Counted from the stretch's first letter, positions 35,247-44,803 are shown. The stretch: DNA of 64,000 bases from WYEG01 sp049414625 (GCA_049414625.1 JBMSAU010000122.1:70150-134149), one strand, 5' to 3'. Notes: generated by a model not told the origin, from the sequence alone. Translations and numbers: made by a program.

Positions 35247-35843
35247 TTAAAAAAGCTTTAACTGATTTAAGATAATTATCAAGAGTAAAACATACACAAT
35301 AGGAATAAACAGATTATCCCTTTTAAAAAGGGCTTCAGAAAGAGTAAGAAGGACTGCAAGGAGGAAAAGATAGACCACACTAATTACTTTTGTTAAACCA
35401 AAAGCGTAGAGTATTAACACTGTAGAAATAAAGAAGCTTAATGAACCGTATAATGTTTTCCCATGGAATATCTTTGGTCCATCTAAGGCTTTGCCTACAA
35501 AATAGGCAACTGTATCAGAAATTCCAACTATAAGAATTAGTGCTCGTAGCCAGGAATCCCAAAGAAAAAGACTTGCTATCAAAATACCTAGAATAAAATA
35601 CCAAGCATCCGTGAAAGTTTTAGCCTCCTGTTCCTTAAGCAAGGATTTTACGTGTAAAAATCTTGGTAAACTATCAGGCTTTTTAAGTCTTATAAATTCC
35701 CATAGGCTTTCTGCTAAGAAACAAACAGAAAGAAGGAAGAGAAAAGTCTTTTTTTCAAGATAATACGTCCCGAAAAGTAAAAGCAAGGAAAAGCCTACAT
35801 GAATGAGTTTGCGAAGGAAAAAGCTTCCCTTATTCCCATTCAA
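35247..35843 (-). CDS. Polyprenol/diacylglycerol kinase-like membrane protein (CTP-dependent type)
   Basis: 198 residues with six to seven membrane helices. RKLIHV at the N-terminus and DTVAYFVGK ... GKTLYGSLSFF are marks of the Dgk1/Sec59/VTE5 group and phosphatidate cytidylyltransferases. Likely phosphorylates a prenol or lipid alcohol in the membrane. Overlaps guaA by 14 bp. Confidence 0.75.
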   Translation of the reverse strand: MNGNKGSFFLRKLIHVGFSLLLLFGTYYLEKKTFLFLLSVCFLAESLWEFIRLKKPDSLPRFLHVKSLLKEQEAKTFTDAWYFILGILIASLFLWDSWLRALILIVGISDTVAYFVGKALDGPKIFHGKTLYGSLSFFISTVLILYAFGLTKVISVVYLFLLAVLLTLSEALFKRDNLFIPIVYVLLLIIILNQLKLF

Positions 35844-37374
35844 TGGTTGCAGGGGGTTTAGAGGAAATGTCGTAAACTACCCGGTTTACCCCTTTTACTT
35901 CGTTGATTATTCTGTTTGAGAGCCTTGCTAAGAGCTCATAGGGAAGGCGAACCCAGTCTGCGGTCATGGCATCCTGGCTTTCTACTACCCTCAAGGCTAC
36001 TACATACTCGTAGGTCCGATAGTCCCCCATTACTCCTACCGTCTTTACTGGGAGGAGAACCGCAAAGCTCTGCCATACCTTGTAATACCAACCGGTTGCT
36101 AACATCTCCTGTTGAACGATGGCGTCAGCCTCACGAAGGATTTGCAGGCGCTCTTCCGTTACTTCCCCAAGGATCCTTATAGCTAAGCCCGGACCAGGAA
36201 AGGGTTGTCGCCAGACAATATGCTTTGGTAGACCAAGAAGCTCAGCGATCTTTCTTACCTCATCCTTAAAAAGCTCCCTCAAAGGCTCAATCAACTTAAG
36301 GTTCATCTTTTCTGGAAGCCCACCCACATTATGATGGCTTTTTATCACCGCAGAAGGCCCACGAAAGGAGACGCTTTCTATGACATCTGGATAGAGGGTG
36401 CCCTGAGCAAGATACTTTACGTTTTCAAACTCCTTGGCTTTGTTTTCAAAAACCTCAATGAAGGTTTCGCCTATGATCTTTCTTTTTTTCTCAGGGTCAG
36501 TAACCCCCTTTAGTCTTTCTAAGAAAAGCTTGCTTGCGTCCACATACTCAAGCTTAATCCCTAAGCTTTCCATTAAAGACTTTACTTCTTCGACCTCGCC
36601 TTTGCGCAAAAGACCGTTGTTCACAAAAACGGGGATAAGTCTGTCTCCGATTGCCTTATGAACAAGGATAGCTGTGACGGTTGAATCGATACCTCCTGAA
36701 AGGGCACAGATTACCCTTTCATTTTCACCTACAAGATTTTTTATCTCGGCAACCGTCGTTTCAATAAAAGAAGGCATGGTCCAGTTAGGGATGCATCCGC
36801 AAACCTCAAAGAGAAAATTCCGAATTATCTCTCCGCCAACCTCTGTATGGACAACTTCAGGATGAAATTGCACACCGAAGAAGGGCTTTTTTTCGTGAGC
36901 TATCACGGCGTAGGGAGAATGCTCAGTCCTGGCAAGACATATAAAACCTGGGGGAAGCCTGATAATCCGGTCGCTATGGCTCATCCATACGCGATAAGAC
37001 TTCTCTTTGCTTAAGCCTTTAAAGATTGGGCTTTCACGAAGGATGAAGAGCTCCGCTGGACCGAATTCCCTTTTTTCGCTCCGCTCAACCTCACCCCCAA
37101 GGAGATAAGCCATGAGCTGAGCTCCGTAGCAGATACCCAGGATAGGAACGCCAAGCTCAAAGACTTCCTTTGGCAGAAGGGGGGCCCCTTCGTCGTAGAC
37201 GCTTGCTGGTCCACCAGAAAGGATTATGCCCTTTGGATTAAAAGCTTTCAGCTCTTTCAGGCTGATGAAACATGGCTTAATCTCGCTGTAGACATTGTTT
37301 TCTCTAACCCGTCTTGCAATGAGCTGAGTTGTTTGAGAACCAAAATCAAGAACAAGTATACCCTGTGGATGCAT
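35830..37374 (-). CDS. guaA: GMP synthase (glutamine-hydrolysing)
   Basis: 514 residues. XMP to GMP using glutamine and ATP. N-terminal class I amidotransferase with the nucleophile in GICYGAQ and His in FHPEVVHTE; PP-loop ATPase ALSGGIDST near 225; C-terminal dimerisation domain ending in PPATIEWE, the family's usual last residues. Starts directly next to the psiE stop. Confidence 0.97.
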   Translation of the reverse strand: MHPQGILVLDFGSQTTQLIARRVRENNVYSEIKPCFISLKELKAFNPKGIILSGGPASVYDEGAPLLPKEVFELGVPILGICYGAQLMAYLLGGEVERSEKREFGPAELFILRESPIFKGLSKEKSYRVWMSHSDRIIRLPPGFICLARTEHSPYAVIAHEKKPFFGVQFHPEVVHTEVGGEIIRNFLFEVCGCIPNWTMPSFIETTVAEIKNLVGENERVICALSGGIDSTVTAILVHKAIGDRLIPVFVNNGLLRKGEVEEVKSLMESLGIKLEYVDASKLFLERLKGVTDPEKKRKIIGETFIEVFENKAKEFENVKYLAQGTLYPDVIESVSFRGPSAVIKSHHNVGGLPEKMNLKLIEPLRELFKDEVRKIAELLGLPKHIVWRQPFPGPGLAIRILGEVTEERLQILREADAIVQQEMLATGWYYKVWQSFAVLLPVKTVGVMGDYRTYEYVVALRVVESQDAMTADWVRLPYELLARLSNRIINEVKGVNRVVYDISSKPPATIEWE

Positions 37375-37851
37375 CTACCCTCTCCTTGTTTTACGAAATA
37401 AGTAGATTGCGATCACAAAGACTATGACTAAAAAGCCTATCAAACCCATCTCAATAAGATAAAAGGTCATTCTTTCTGCAGAATATACAGTTGGATGAGC
37501 TACTTCGAAGGTTAGCACAAGGAGCCTTCTAACTAAAGCAGTCACACCAACGATTAAAAATGGTTCAACACACTTAATAGTGCTCTCTTCAACGATAGCA
37601 ACCTTAACCGTATAGAAAAGCTCAACGACGATCAAAGCGATAAGTACTTTATCTAAAAACTTGATTACACTATGAGTAATGTCCTTCGCATCAAAAAAGG
37701 AGATAAGAACAAAGAGCCCATCAACAAGGACCAGACCAAAGACGATTAATAAACCAAGAGAAATTAAAAGGTATAAGATTTTTTCTATCCTTGGTATCTG
37801 CTCTTTCAATAAACCTTTAAAATTTTGATGGTTATTACGTTGTTCGGTCAT
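37375..37851 (-). CDS. PsiE-family membrane protein
   Basis: 158 residues with four membrane helices and the VGVTALVRRLLVLTFE segment typical of the phosphate-starvation-inducible PsiE family. Function unknown. Abuts guaA without gap and lies 9 bp after pth, inside the prs-rplY-pth run. Confidence 0.75.
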   Translation of the reverse strand: MTEQRNNHQNFKGLLKEQIPRIEKILYLLISLGLLIVFGLVLVDGLFVLISFFDAKDITHSVIKFLDKVLIALIVVELFYTVKVAIVEESTIKCVEPFLIVGVTALVRRLLVLTFEVAHPTVYSAERMTFYLIEMGLIGFLVIVFVIAIYLFRKTRRG

Positions 37852-37860
37852 TTATCCCTT

Positions 37861-38424
37861 CTAAATTTTCATAGAGTTGTATTTAGTCATAACCTTTAGC
37901 AGGTCTTGTTGCAGAAGGTCTTCCAAGGCTTGGGTAGCTATCTCTATAACTTTTTCGACGATTGAAGCTTCATCCGGAGTAAAAGGCGAAAGCACATAGT
38001 CTTTTGGGTCCACCCCTTCGGGTGGACGACCTATGCCAAGCCTTAGCCTCGGAAAAGTATTAACTCCAAGCTCTGAGATTATTGACTTTACTCCGTTATG
38101 CCCACCTGCTCCCCCCTTGGGAAGTAGTTTAATCCTGCCAAGGGGTAAGTCCATATCATCGTAGATAACCAAAAGCTCTTCTGGCTTTATCTTTTCTTTT
38201 TTCAGAAGCTTTTTAACCGCAATCCCTGAGAGGTTAATAAAGGTCATGGGTTTAAAAAGGAGGCAGGTCCTGTTTAGACTTGCAACTTCAGCAGGATAAA
38301 GCTCGTCATACTTAAACCGTAAGCGATGTCTCTCCGCAAAGGCAGACACTACCATAAAACCAAAGTTATGCCTTGTCCTTTCGTATCTTTTGCCAGGATT
38401 GCCAAGTCCACAAAAAACCCACAT
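37861..38424 (-). CDS. pth: Peptidyl-tRNA hydrolase
   Basis: 187 residues. Frees tRNA from dropped-off peptidyl-tRNA. GLGNPGKRYERTRHN near the N-terminus carries catalytic His; DDMDLPLG and GGAGGHNGVKS are family motifs. Follows rplY by 11 bp, the common bacterial order. Confidence 0.97.
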   Translation of the reverse strand: MWVFCGLGNPGKRYERTRHNFGFMVVSAFAERHRLRFKYDELYPAEVASLNRTCLLFKPMTFINLSGIAVKKLLKKEKIKPEELLVIYDDMDLPLGRIKLLPKGGAGGHNGVKSIISELGVNTFPRLRLGIGRPPEGVDPKDYVLSPFTPDEASIVEKVIEIATQALEDLLQQDLLKVMTKYNSMKI

Positions 38425-38435
38425 CCAATGCGCAT

Positions 38436-39041
38436 CTATTGAGTGGTTGGAGTTTCTTCAGCACCTTCAGCTTTTTCTTCCTCTTCAGCAACCACGGTGC
38501 AGACTGTCTCCTCCGGACGGTCCTTAATCTTTACTCCCTCTGGAACCTTGATATCTCTAACATGCAGGCTATCTCCAAGGTCAAGATGGCTTATATCTAC
38601 CACGATCTTGTCTGGGATAGCAGTGGGTAAGCATTCTACGGTAAGTTCATGCATGAATATTTCAAGGATGCCGCCTTTAGTGAGACCAACGGGTCTTCCA
38701 ACAAATTCAATCGGAACCTCAATTTCAATAACATTTTCCGTTGAGACAGCATAGAAATCAAGATGAATGACCCTGTCCGTAACAGGGTCTCTTTGAAGTT
38801 CTTTTAGGATGCATTGATACTTTTGGGTCTCACCGTTAGCAACCTCAAGAAGATAAAGCACCGTTTCTCCTTTATAACGGTTATAAACCTTTTCGAATTC
38901 ATTAAAGTTTACAGCAATAGGAAGCGGCTCTATCCCGGGTCCATAAATTATGGCTGGGATTTTCCCCTGTTTACGGAGCTTTTTGCAAATCTCTTTCCCA
39001 ACTTTCTCTCTTTTTTGAGCCGGAAGCACTACCTGGTTCAT
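38436..39041 (-). CDS. rplY: 50S ribosomal protein L25 (CTC/TL5 long form)
   Basis: 201 residues: N-terminal 5S rRNA-binding L25 fold (1-95) plus the C-terminal TL5/CTC beta domain, with an acidic tail after residue 180. Binds 5S rRNA and aids stress tolerance. IIYGPGIEPLPIAV and HLDFYAVS are recognisable. Confidence 0.95.
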   Translation of the reverse strand: MNQVVLPAQKREKVGKEICKKLRKQGKIPAIIYGPGIEPLPIAVNFNEFEKVYNRYKGETVLYLLEVANGETQKYQCILKELQRDPVTDRVIHLDFYAVSTENVIEIEVPIEFVGRPVGLTKGGILEIFMHELTVECLPTAIPDKIVVDISHLDLGDSLHVRDIKVPEGVKIKDRPEETVCTVVAEEEEKAEGAEETPTTQ

Positions 39042-39073
39042 CTCTTTCCCCCCCTTACTTAAGAGTAGATATT

Positions 39074-40021
39074 TTATATAAAGAGCGAGCTAATAGAATC
39101 GTCCGTATGGATCCTTCTTATAGCCTCTCCTAAAAGTTTAGAGACAGAGAGGACTTTTATTTTATCAAGCCTTTTAGCCTCTTCCCTTAGCGGGATGGTA
39201 TCGCTCACAATTACCTCTTTAATCGGTGATTGAGCAAGCCTTTCAACCGCAGGTCCTGAAAGAACAGGATGAGTAGCAACAGCGTAAACCTCCTTTGCTC
39301 CTCTTTCCATGATGGCTGAAGCCGCTTTGCAGATGGTTCCTGCAGTATCGATCATGTCGTCAATGATTACCGCAATTTTATCCTTTACATCTCCGATGAT
39401 GTTCATGACCTCGCTTTCGTTTGGTTTTGGTCTTCTTTTGTCAACGATAGCCATGGTGGCGTTTAGCCTCTTAGCATATTCCCTTGCCCTCTCAACACCC
39501 CCAGCATCTGGCGAGACAATAACTATCTCTTCCCCGCGGAATTTATTCTTTAGATATTCCAAGAAAACGGGCATGGCGTAAAGATGGTCAACGGGAATGT
39601 CAAAGAAACCTTGGATCTGCCCAGCGTGTAGGTCCATCGTTAAGACTCGCCTTGCCCCAGCAACAACGATGACATTGGCTACGAGCTTTGCGGTGATCGG
39701 GGTCCTGGGAGCGGTTTTTCTATCTTGCCTTGCATATCCGTAGTAGGGGATGACCGCAGTAATCCTTCTTGCTGAAGCTCTCCTTGCCGCATCGATCATG
39801 ATGAGTAGCTCGACTAAGTTTTCATTAACCGGCGGGCAGGTAGGCTGAATAATAAAAACATCTGCCCCGCGCACATTTTCGTTGATCTCCACAAAGATCT
39901 CCCCATCGCTAAAACGGGTTATCTTGGTTTGCACTAGAGGAATAGCTAAGTATTCACTTATCTTCTGGGCAAGCTCAGGGTTTGCGGTTCCAGAGATAAG
40001 CTTCATACGGTTTGAGAACAT
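39074..40021 (-). CDS. prs: Ribose-phosphate pyrophosphokinase
   Basis: 315 residues. Makes PRPP from ribose-5-phosphate and ATP. Pyrophosphate loop and ribose loop VIIDDMIDTAGTICKA, ATP loop RQDRK, flexible loop KRRPKPNES. Ribosome site AGGAGGAAAG. Standard ispE-prs-rplY-pth order. Confidence 0.97.
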   Translation of the reverse strand: MFSNRMKLISGTANPELAQKISEYLAIPLVQTKITRFSDGEIFVEINENVRGADVFIIQPTCPPVNENLVELLIMIDAARRASARRITAVIPYYGYARQDRKTAPRTPITAKLVANVIVVAGARRVLTMDLHAGQIQGFFDIPVDHLYAMPVFLEYLKNKFRGEEIVIVSPDAGGVERAREYAKRLNATMAIVDKRRPKPNESEVMNIIGDVKDKIAVIIDDMIDTAGTICKAASAIMERGAKEVYAVATHPVLSGPAVERLAQSPIKEVIVSDTIPLREEAKRLDKIKVLSVSKLLGEAIRRIHTDDSISSLFI

Positions 40022-40098
40022 CTTTCCTCCTCCTTTTTTAAGACCAAAATTTATGAGCCCTCGCTACGTTTAGGATGATAGAAGGCAAAACACAAAGT

Positions 40099-41016
40099 TT
40101 AATCCTTTAAATTGCGAGCAAGATAAATTTTACCACCCTTTAAAAAATTTTTTAGTAGGTCATAGGCTTTAGAGGCAGATTCTTCATCCTCAAAGACTGC
40201 AAAGAGAGTTGACCCCGTTCCGCTCAAACCTACTCTCCCTTTTAACTCAAACGAAGCAGGGGACCCCTCAGGAAAAGTCTTCGGGGTAAAAGAAGAAGAG
40301 GAACCTTCGCGTAAAACCTTCGAGATGACAATTTCAAAACTTTTTTCGATGTCCTGAAATTGAGGATATATAGAATACACTAAATCTTTAAAATCGTTTA
40401 TTAATCCATTTGAGTCTTTCCAAGGTGGTAGGTTTTCGCTGTAGAGATAAGGCTTTTTCTCACCTTTAAAGTTTAAAGCCTGGTAAGCCCAAGCAGTTTC
40501 AATCTTAAAACCTGGATAATAAAGGAGATAGAAGGCTTGAAAATTAGGATAGGGCTTTAAAACCTCTCCTATGCCGAAACCGCAGGCTGAGAAATAATCT
40601 TCGATAAAAAAAGGGACATCGGCACCAAGTTTTTTCCCAAGGGAGAGGAGTTCTTCCTTGGGTATACCAAACCTTTTCCCTAAGAACTTAAGAAAGGTTC
40701 CAGCGTTACTGCTTCCTCCCCCAAGCCCTGCACCCATAGGAATTCGCTTTATCACCCTCACTTTAAAACCATCCTTTATTCCATAAGCCTCGGAAAAAAG
40801 CTTGTAGGCCCGAAAGATCAAGTTCTTTTCTAAAGGGATGTATTCCTCTGCTATAAACTCAAGCTCAAAGCTCGATTGAGGCTTCACCTCAAGCTCATCA
40901 AATAGAGTGATCTTTTGGTAGATGGTGTAGATTTCATGATAGCCATCCTCGCGTTTTCTAAGAACTTGAAGGGTGAGGTTGATTTTGGCTGGAGAAAGCA
41001 AAATCTCTGAATTCAT
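40099..41016 (-). CDS. ispE: 4-diphosphocytidyl-2-C-methyl-D-erythritol kinase
   Basis: 305 residues. GHMP kinase of the MEP isoprenoid pathway. Substrate-binding SPAKINLTLQVL near the start, ATP loop PMGAGLGGGSSNAG near 93, and the C-terminal GLSGTGSTLF motif. Supplies precursor for menaquinone and undecaprenol, linking to mqn genes and uppP. Confidence 0.95.
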   Translation of the reverse strand: MNSEILLSPAKINLTLQVLRKREDGYHEIYTIYQKITLFDELEVKPQSSFELEFIAEEYIPLEKNLIFRAYKLFSEAYGIKDGFKVRVIKRIPMGAGLGGGSSNAGTFLKFLGKRFGIPKEELLSLGKKLGADVPFFIEDYFSACGFGIGEVLKPYPNFQAFYLLYYPGFKIETAWAYQALNFKGEKKPYLYSENLPPWKDSNGLINDFKDLVYSIYPQFQDIEKSFEIVISKVLREGSSSSFTPKTFPEGSPASFELKGRVGLSGTGSTLFAVFEDEESASKAYDLLKNFLKGGKIYLARNLKD

Positions 41017-41033
41017 GAAATGGTTAAAAAAGT

Positions 41034-41300
41034 TTAAGGACAGAGCTTAACGAAACGAAGCTTTAAATCAAAGAGAATGCTTTTGATCAATTCCTCTTCT
41101 TCAGGGGTAAGGTTACCTTTTGTCTTTTCGCGGAGCATCTCCAGCGTGTCTATCACCTGCTTTGCCAAAACAAGGTCAACCTTCTTTTGCTTAGTTAAAG
41201 GGTCTGGCAATTCTCCAAGGTGAACAAGGGCTGCGGTGTTTAAGGAAAGGATGAAGGTGCTAAAGGTTATTAAACTTGAAAAGTCGTCCTGCCAGTCCAT
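41034..41300 (-). CDS. DUF1844 family small protein
   Basis: 88 residues, family of unknown function common in Deltaproteobacteria and relatives. FSTFILSLNTAALVHLGELPDP is split by the characteristic SLN-ALVHLGE core; the C-terminal half is helical. Sits 2 bp after the FmdB-like gene and 17 bp before ispE. Confidence 0.8.
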   Translation of the reverse strand: MDWQDDFSSLITFSTFILSLNTAALVHLGELPDPLTKQKKVDLVLAKQVIDTLEMLREKTKGNLTPEEEELIKSILFDLKLRFVKLCP

Positions 41301-41302
41301 GC

Positions 41303-41671
41303 TTAGCTCCCCTTCTTCTTAGTAATTACTAACTCAGGCTTTGAGACAAAGTATCCTGGGGTTGGTTTGCGTTCACTTAGAGCATCGGATAATCTCTTTA
41401 TCCTATCCGTAGGATAAAATTCTTTAGCCTTCTCTAAGAACCTTTGGGCATCCTTGTACTTTCCGTCGATGAGATAATCCCTTGCCCTCTTAAGGATTGC
41501 TTTTTCCCTTGCTGCTCTCGTTGAAGAAGCATCTCTAAAGGAAAAGATTGAAGGCACCTTCAGGACCTGCTTCGAGCCACACTGAGGGCAGGGTGGAAAA
41601 TCTTCCCCAGCCTTTATAAGGCTTTCAAAGAAATTACCACAAACTTCGCAACTAAACTCGTATATAGGCAC
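41303..41671 (-). CDS. FmdB-type zinc ribbon protein with helical extension
   Basis: 122 residues. Residues 1-45 are the FmdB regulatory-type zinc ribbon (MPIYEFSCEVCGN, then CPQCGS). Residues 55-122 form an added part with a short TPR-like helical pair (ARDYLIDGKYKDAQRF), unlike the Ser/Gly tail of the second copy at 61635. First gene of the ispE-prs run. Zinc binding is clear; role unknown. Confidence 0.75.
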   Translation of the reverse strand: MPIYEFSCEVCGNFFESLIKAGEDFPPCPQCGSKQVLKVPSIFSFRDASSTRAAREKAILKRARDYLIDGKYKDAQRFLEKAKEFYPTDRIKRLSDALSERKPTPGYFVSKPELVITKKKGS

Positions 41672-41728
41672 ATTTCAATTATAAATCCTTCTTCCCCTCT
41701 CTTCAAGTTGTTTTATAATAAATACTAA

Positions 41729-42715
41729 ATGCAGAACCTTCGGCCAACAAGCCTTAAGGAGTTTATTGGACAAAAGAGAGTCGTAGAAGAGCTTTCTATC
41801 TACATAAAGGCGGCTAAACAGCGGAGGGATGCCTTTCCTCATACCCTATTTATCGGGGCACCAGGGCTTGGAAAAACAACCTTATCTCGAATCATAGCCT
41901 TTGAGCTTAGACGGAATATAAAACAAACCTCAGGACCAGTTCTTGACAAGCCGGGCATCATTGCTAGCCTTTTGACAAGCCTTCGCGATGGCGATATTCT
42001 CTTCATCGACGAAGTCCACAGAATCCCCAAGGTCTGTCAGGAAATCCTCTACACCGCCATGGAAGATTTTGCCCTTGACATCGTCATCGGCAAGGGCTCT
42101 GCCTCAAAAACTATTCGCTTAAAGCTCCCCAAGTTCACCCTCATTGGAGCTACAAACAAGCCTAACCTTTGTCTACCACCTCTGCTTGACCGCTTCCAAC
42201 TTGTTTTTAAGCTTGATTTCTACGCCGAGGCTGAGCTTGCGGAGATAATCGAACGAGCAGGAAAGGAACTTGGTTTAAACCTTGATCGGGAAGCTTCTCT
42301 GCTTTTAGCAAAGGCTGGAAAGGGTATACCAAGACAGGCTCTAAACTTACTCAGAAGGTTGGACAATTACTTAAACGGCACAAATCAGAGCTCAAAAGAG
42401 TTGATAACCGCTGACACTGTCCGAGAATTTTTAAGGCTTCTTGACATAGATGAATGGGGGCTATCCGCTGAAGATCGACGTTATCTATTCACCCTCTACC
42501 ATCACTTTAACGGTGGTCCAGCTGGACTTGAAAGTTTAGCCTTAGCCTCTCAGATCTCTCCTTCGGAGCTTGAGACCATCTTTGAGCCTCCTCTCATCAG
42601 ACTTGGGCTTGTCTCTCGCACAAGGAGGGGACGAGTGCTTACCGAGCTTGGCAAACGCTACATTTTAGAGAAAGGCTTAGCCCTTCCGAAGAGCCAACCC
42701 AATGTCCCTTTTTAA
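41729..42715 (+). CDS. ruvB: RuvB-type Holliday junction helicase, divergent
   Basis: 328 residues, close to RuvB length. Walker A GAPGLGKT (43-50), Walker B LFIDEVHR (91-98), MEDFALDIVIGKG, and a winged-helix end with GPAGLESLA and RTRRGRVLTELG. Sensor-1 segment is changed: the usual GATTRAG...PLRDRFG is GATNKPNLCLPPLLDRFQ. The arginine finger (E. coli R174) survives as R155, while its neighbour R172 is L153. ruvA and ruvC are not adjacent. Either the sole RuvB of a divergent lineage or a paralogue. panB begins 14 bp inside its end. Confidence 0.85.
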   Translation: MQNLRPTSLKEFIGQKRVVEELSIYIKAAKQRRDAFPHTLFIGAPGLGKTTLSRIIAFELRRNIKQTSGPVLDKPGIIASLLTSLRDGDILFIDEVHRIPKVCQEILYTAMEDFALDIVIGKGSASKTIRLKLPKFTLIGATNKPNLCLPPLLDRFQLVFKLDFYAEAELAEIIERAGKELGLNLDREASLLLAKAGKGIPRQALNLLRRLDNYLNGTNQSSKELITADTVREFLRLLDIDEWGLSAEDRRYLFTLYHHFNGGPAGLESLALASQISPSELETIFEPPLIRLGLVSRTRRGRVLTELGKRYILEKGLALPKSQPNVPF

Positions 42716-43547
42716 ATTAAGTCCCCAAACCTTGAGAGCTAAAAAGGGAAAAGAAGTCATCTGCGGGATTACGGCTTACGATTATGTTTCGGCAAGGCTT
42801 GCTGAAAGCGCTGGCGTTGACTTTATCCTCATCGGTGATTCTGCCAACATGGTTATGCTCGGAGAGGAGGACACTTATTCCATCACTATGGAAGAAATGC
42901 TCCTTTTTTGCAAAGCAGTAGCTCGAGGCGCACCCAACACTTTAAGAATTGGCGACATGCCCTTTCTTAGCTACCAGACTTCTATCGAGCAGGCTATCGA
43001 GAACGCAGGGAGGTTTGTCAAGGAAGGTAAATGCCACGGCGTTAAAATCGAAGGCGGACGTGAAGTCGTCCCGCTTATCAAACGTCTTGTATCTTTTGGG
43101 ATACCTGTTCTTGGGCATATCGGAGTAACCCCTCAGAGGAGCCTAGAACTTGGGGGGCTTAAGGCTCGAGGGAAAGATTTTAAGACGGCAAGGGAGCTTA
43201 TTTCTTCGGCAAAGGCTCTCGAGAGGGCTGGTTGCTTTGCCATCGTCCTTGAGTGCGTCCCCTCTGACCTTGCCAAGCTTATCACTGAGAACCTTAGCAT
43301 TCCTACAATCGGCATAGGAGCTGGTCCTTTCACCGACGGTCAGATCCTTGTCTTCCATGATGTAGTTGGACTCTTGCCAGGTTTTCGCCCAAAGTTTGTA
43401 AAATCTTACATCAATGGCTTTGAGCTACTCAAATCAGCCCTTGAAGCCTACAAAAAAGAAGTAAAAGAAAGAGCCTTCCCAACAAAGGAGCATTCCTTCT
43501 CCATCAATCCTCGAATCCTTGAAAAACTTAAGAAAAAGAGGAGCTAA
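42702..43547 (+). CDS. panB: 3-methyl-2-oxobutanoate hydroxymethyltransferase
   Basis: 281 residues. First step of pantothenate synthesis from ketoisovalerate, the product of the IlvC branch. Marks: ITAYDYVSARLAE, LIGDSANMV with metal-binding Asp, GVKIEGG, HIGVTPQ and IGIGAGP. Followed by thiE after 2 bp. Confidence 0.97.
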   Translation: MSLFKLSPQTLRAKKGKEVICGITAYDYVSARLAESAGVDFILIGDSANMVMLGEEDTYSITMEEMLLFCKAVARGAPNTLRIGDMPFLSYQTSIEQAIENAGRFVKEGKCHGVKIEGGREVVPLIKRLVSFGIPVLGHIGVTPQRSLELGGLKARGKDFKTARELISSAKALERAGCFAIVLECVPSDLAKLITENLSIPTIGIGAGPFTDGQILVFHDVVGLLPGFRPKFVKSYINGFELLKSALEAYKKEVKERAFPTKEHSFSINPRILEKLKKKRS

Positions 43548-43549
43548 TC

Positions 43550-44188
43550 ATGAAGCTTGCTGGTCTTTATGCCATAACCGATGAAAGGCTGACCCCTTAT
43601 AAAGAGGGGAAAATCTTTCAGTTAGTTGAGAAGGTTTTAAAAGGCGGGGCAAGAGTAGTTCAGCTTCGAGATAAGACTAACCCAGATGAAAAGCTCATCC
43701 CGATTGCTGAAAAACTAAGAGAACTTTGCCATGCCTATTCAGCCCTTTTTATTGTTAACGATAGGGTGAGGTTGGCTCAGGAGGTTTCTGCAGACGGGGT
43801 CCATGTGGGGAAGGACGATGAAGACGTAGCCCTTGTGCGAAAGCTTTTACCAAAGGATGCGGTGGTTGGTGTTTCCTGCTATGCTGACCTTGAGCGTGCA
43901 AAGAGGGCTCAAAGCCTTGGGGCAAGCTATGTTGCCTTTGGGAGCTTTTTCCCTTCCCCAACCAAACCAGAATCTTCCTTAGCTCCTTTTGAAATTTTGG
44001 AACAAGCTAAGAAAGAGCTAAGCATACCCATCTGTGCAATCGGTGGCATAACCCTCGAAAAAGCAGAAATCCTTTTGAAACATGGCGCAGACCTTATCGC
44101 GGTAGTAAGCGACCTTTGGACAAGCGAAGACCCTGAAAAAAGAGCCCGAGGCTATACGGAGTTGTTCAAGAAGTATGGGAAACTGTAA
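43550..44188 (+). CDS. thiE: Thiamine-phosphate synthase
   Basis: 212 residues. Couples HMP-PP and thiazole phosphate. TIM-barrel motifs VQLRDKT, NDRVRLA, DGVHVGKDD, VSCY and AIGGI. Ends 3 bp before the convergent flavoprotein gene. No TPP riboswitch seen ahead of ruvB-panB-thiE. Confidence 0.95.
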   Translation: MKLAGLYAITDERLTPYKEGKIFQLVEKVLKGGARVVQLRDKTNPDEKLIPIAEKLRELCHAYSALFIVNDRVRLAQEVSADGVHVGKDDEDVALVRKLLPKDAVVGVSCYADLERAKRAQSLGASYVAFGSFFPSPTKPESSLAPFEILEQAKKELSIPICAIGGITLEKAEILLKHGADLIAVVSDLWTSEDPEKRARGYTELFKKYGKL

Positions 44189-44191
44189 AAT

Positions 44192-44803
44192 TCATGGGCT
44201 TGCGCTTCTATCAACTGGCCATTCTTCTTCAGGAAGGGTGGCAACGGCTACTCCAAGCTCTCTCACCTTTTCTAAGTGTTCGGGAAACTTAAGGATGGCT
44301 CCTTTATCATCCACCCCACGGAAGAATAAGCCCCCTACATAAACACCCCAGCAAGCATCCATCACATACTTAAAGGACCTGACAAGCCCCTCAAAAAGCT
44401 TCTTACCCTTTGTAGCTCCAACACCTAGAAGTAAGCCTTTAGGTGTTTTCCTGAAGGGGTGAGGCTCATTTAAACGGTATTTTCGGCACCAGAGGGCTTG
44501 GAAGCGTTCAAAAAAGGCTTGTAGCATCGCCGGATGGGAGTAGAAAAATATGGGGGTTGCACAGACTATCACATCAGAAGAAAGGATCTTTTCATAGATA
44601 GGGGTTAGGTCATCGTTTAAGACGCACTCTCCTGTTTCGTCGCAGCCTCCGCACTCAATGCAGGGTGAAAATTTAAGCTGATAGAGGGAGATTTTTTCCA
44701 CGCTTGCCCCTTTTGATGAGGCACCCTCAATAAAGGCAGAAAGAAGTAGGTCTGAGTTTCCGCCTCTGCGGGGGCTTCCATGAACGGCTAAGACTTTAAT
44801 CAA
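44192..44803 (-). CDS. Iron-sulfur flavoprotein (NADPH-dependent FMN reductase fold)
   Basis: 203 residues. Flavodoxin-like FMN loop VHGSPRRGGNSDLL at residues 6-19, then the compact cluster C-x2-C-x2-C-x5-C (CIECGGCDETGEC, near 48-60) that binds a [4Fe-4S] centre in methanogen Isf proteins. TPIFFYSHPAMLQ follows the usual TPVY motif. Likely an electron carrier or O2/peroxide-reducing enzyme in an anaerobe; partner unknown. Confidence 0.88.
   Translation of the reverse strand: MIKVLAVHGSPRRGGNSDLLLSAFIEGASSKGASVEKISLYQLKFSPCIECGGCDETGECVLNDDLTPIYEKILSSDVIVCATPIFFYSHPAMLQAFFERFQALWCRKYRLNEPHPFRKTPKGLLLGVGATKGKKLFEGLVRSFKYVMDACWGVYVGGLFFRGVDDKGAILKFPEHLEKVRELGVAVATLPEEEWPVDRSASP

Noticed and set aside
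41672..41728. TPP or other riboswitch ahead of ruvB-panB-thiE
   Set aside because: The gap is only 57 bp and no conserved aptamer pattern is visible.
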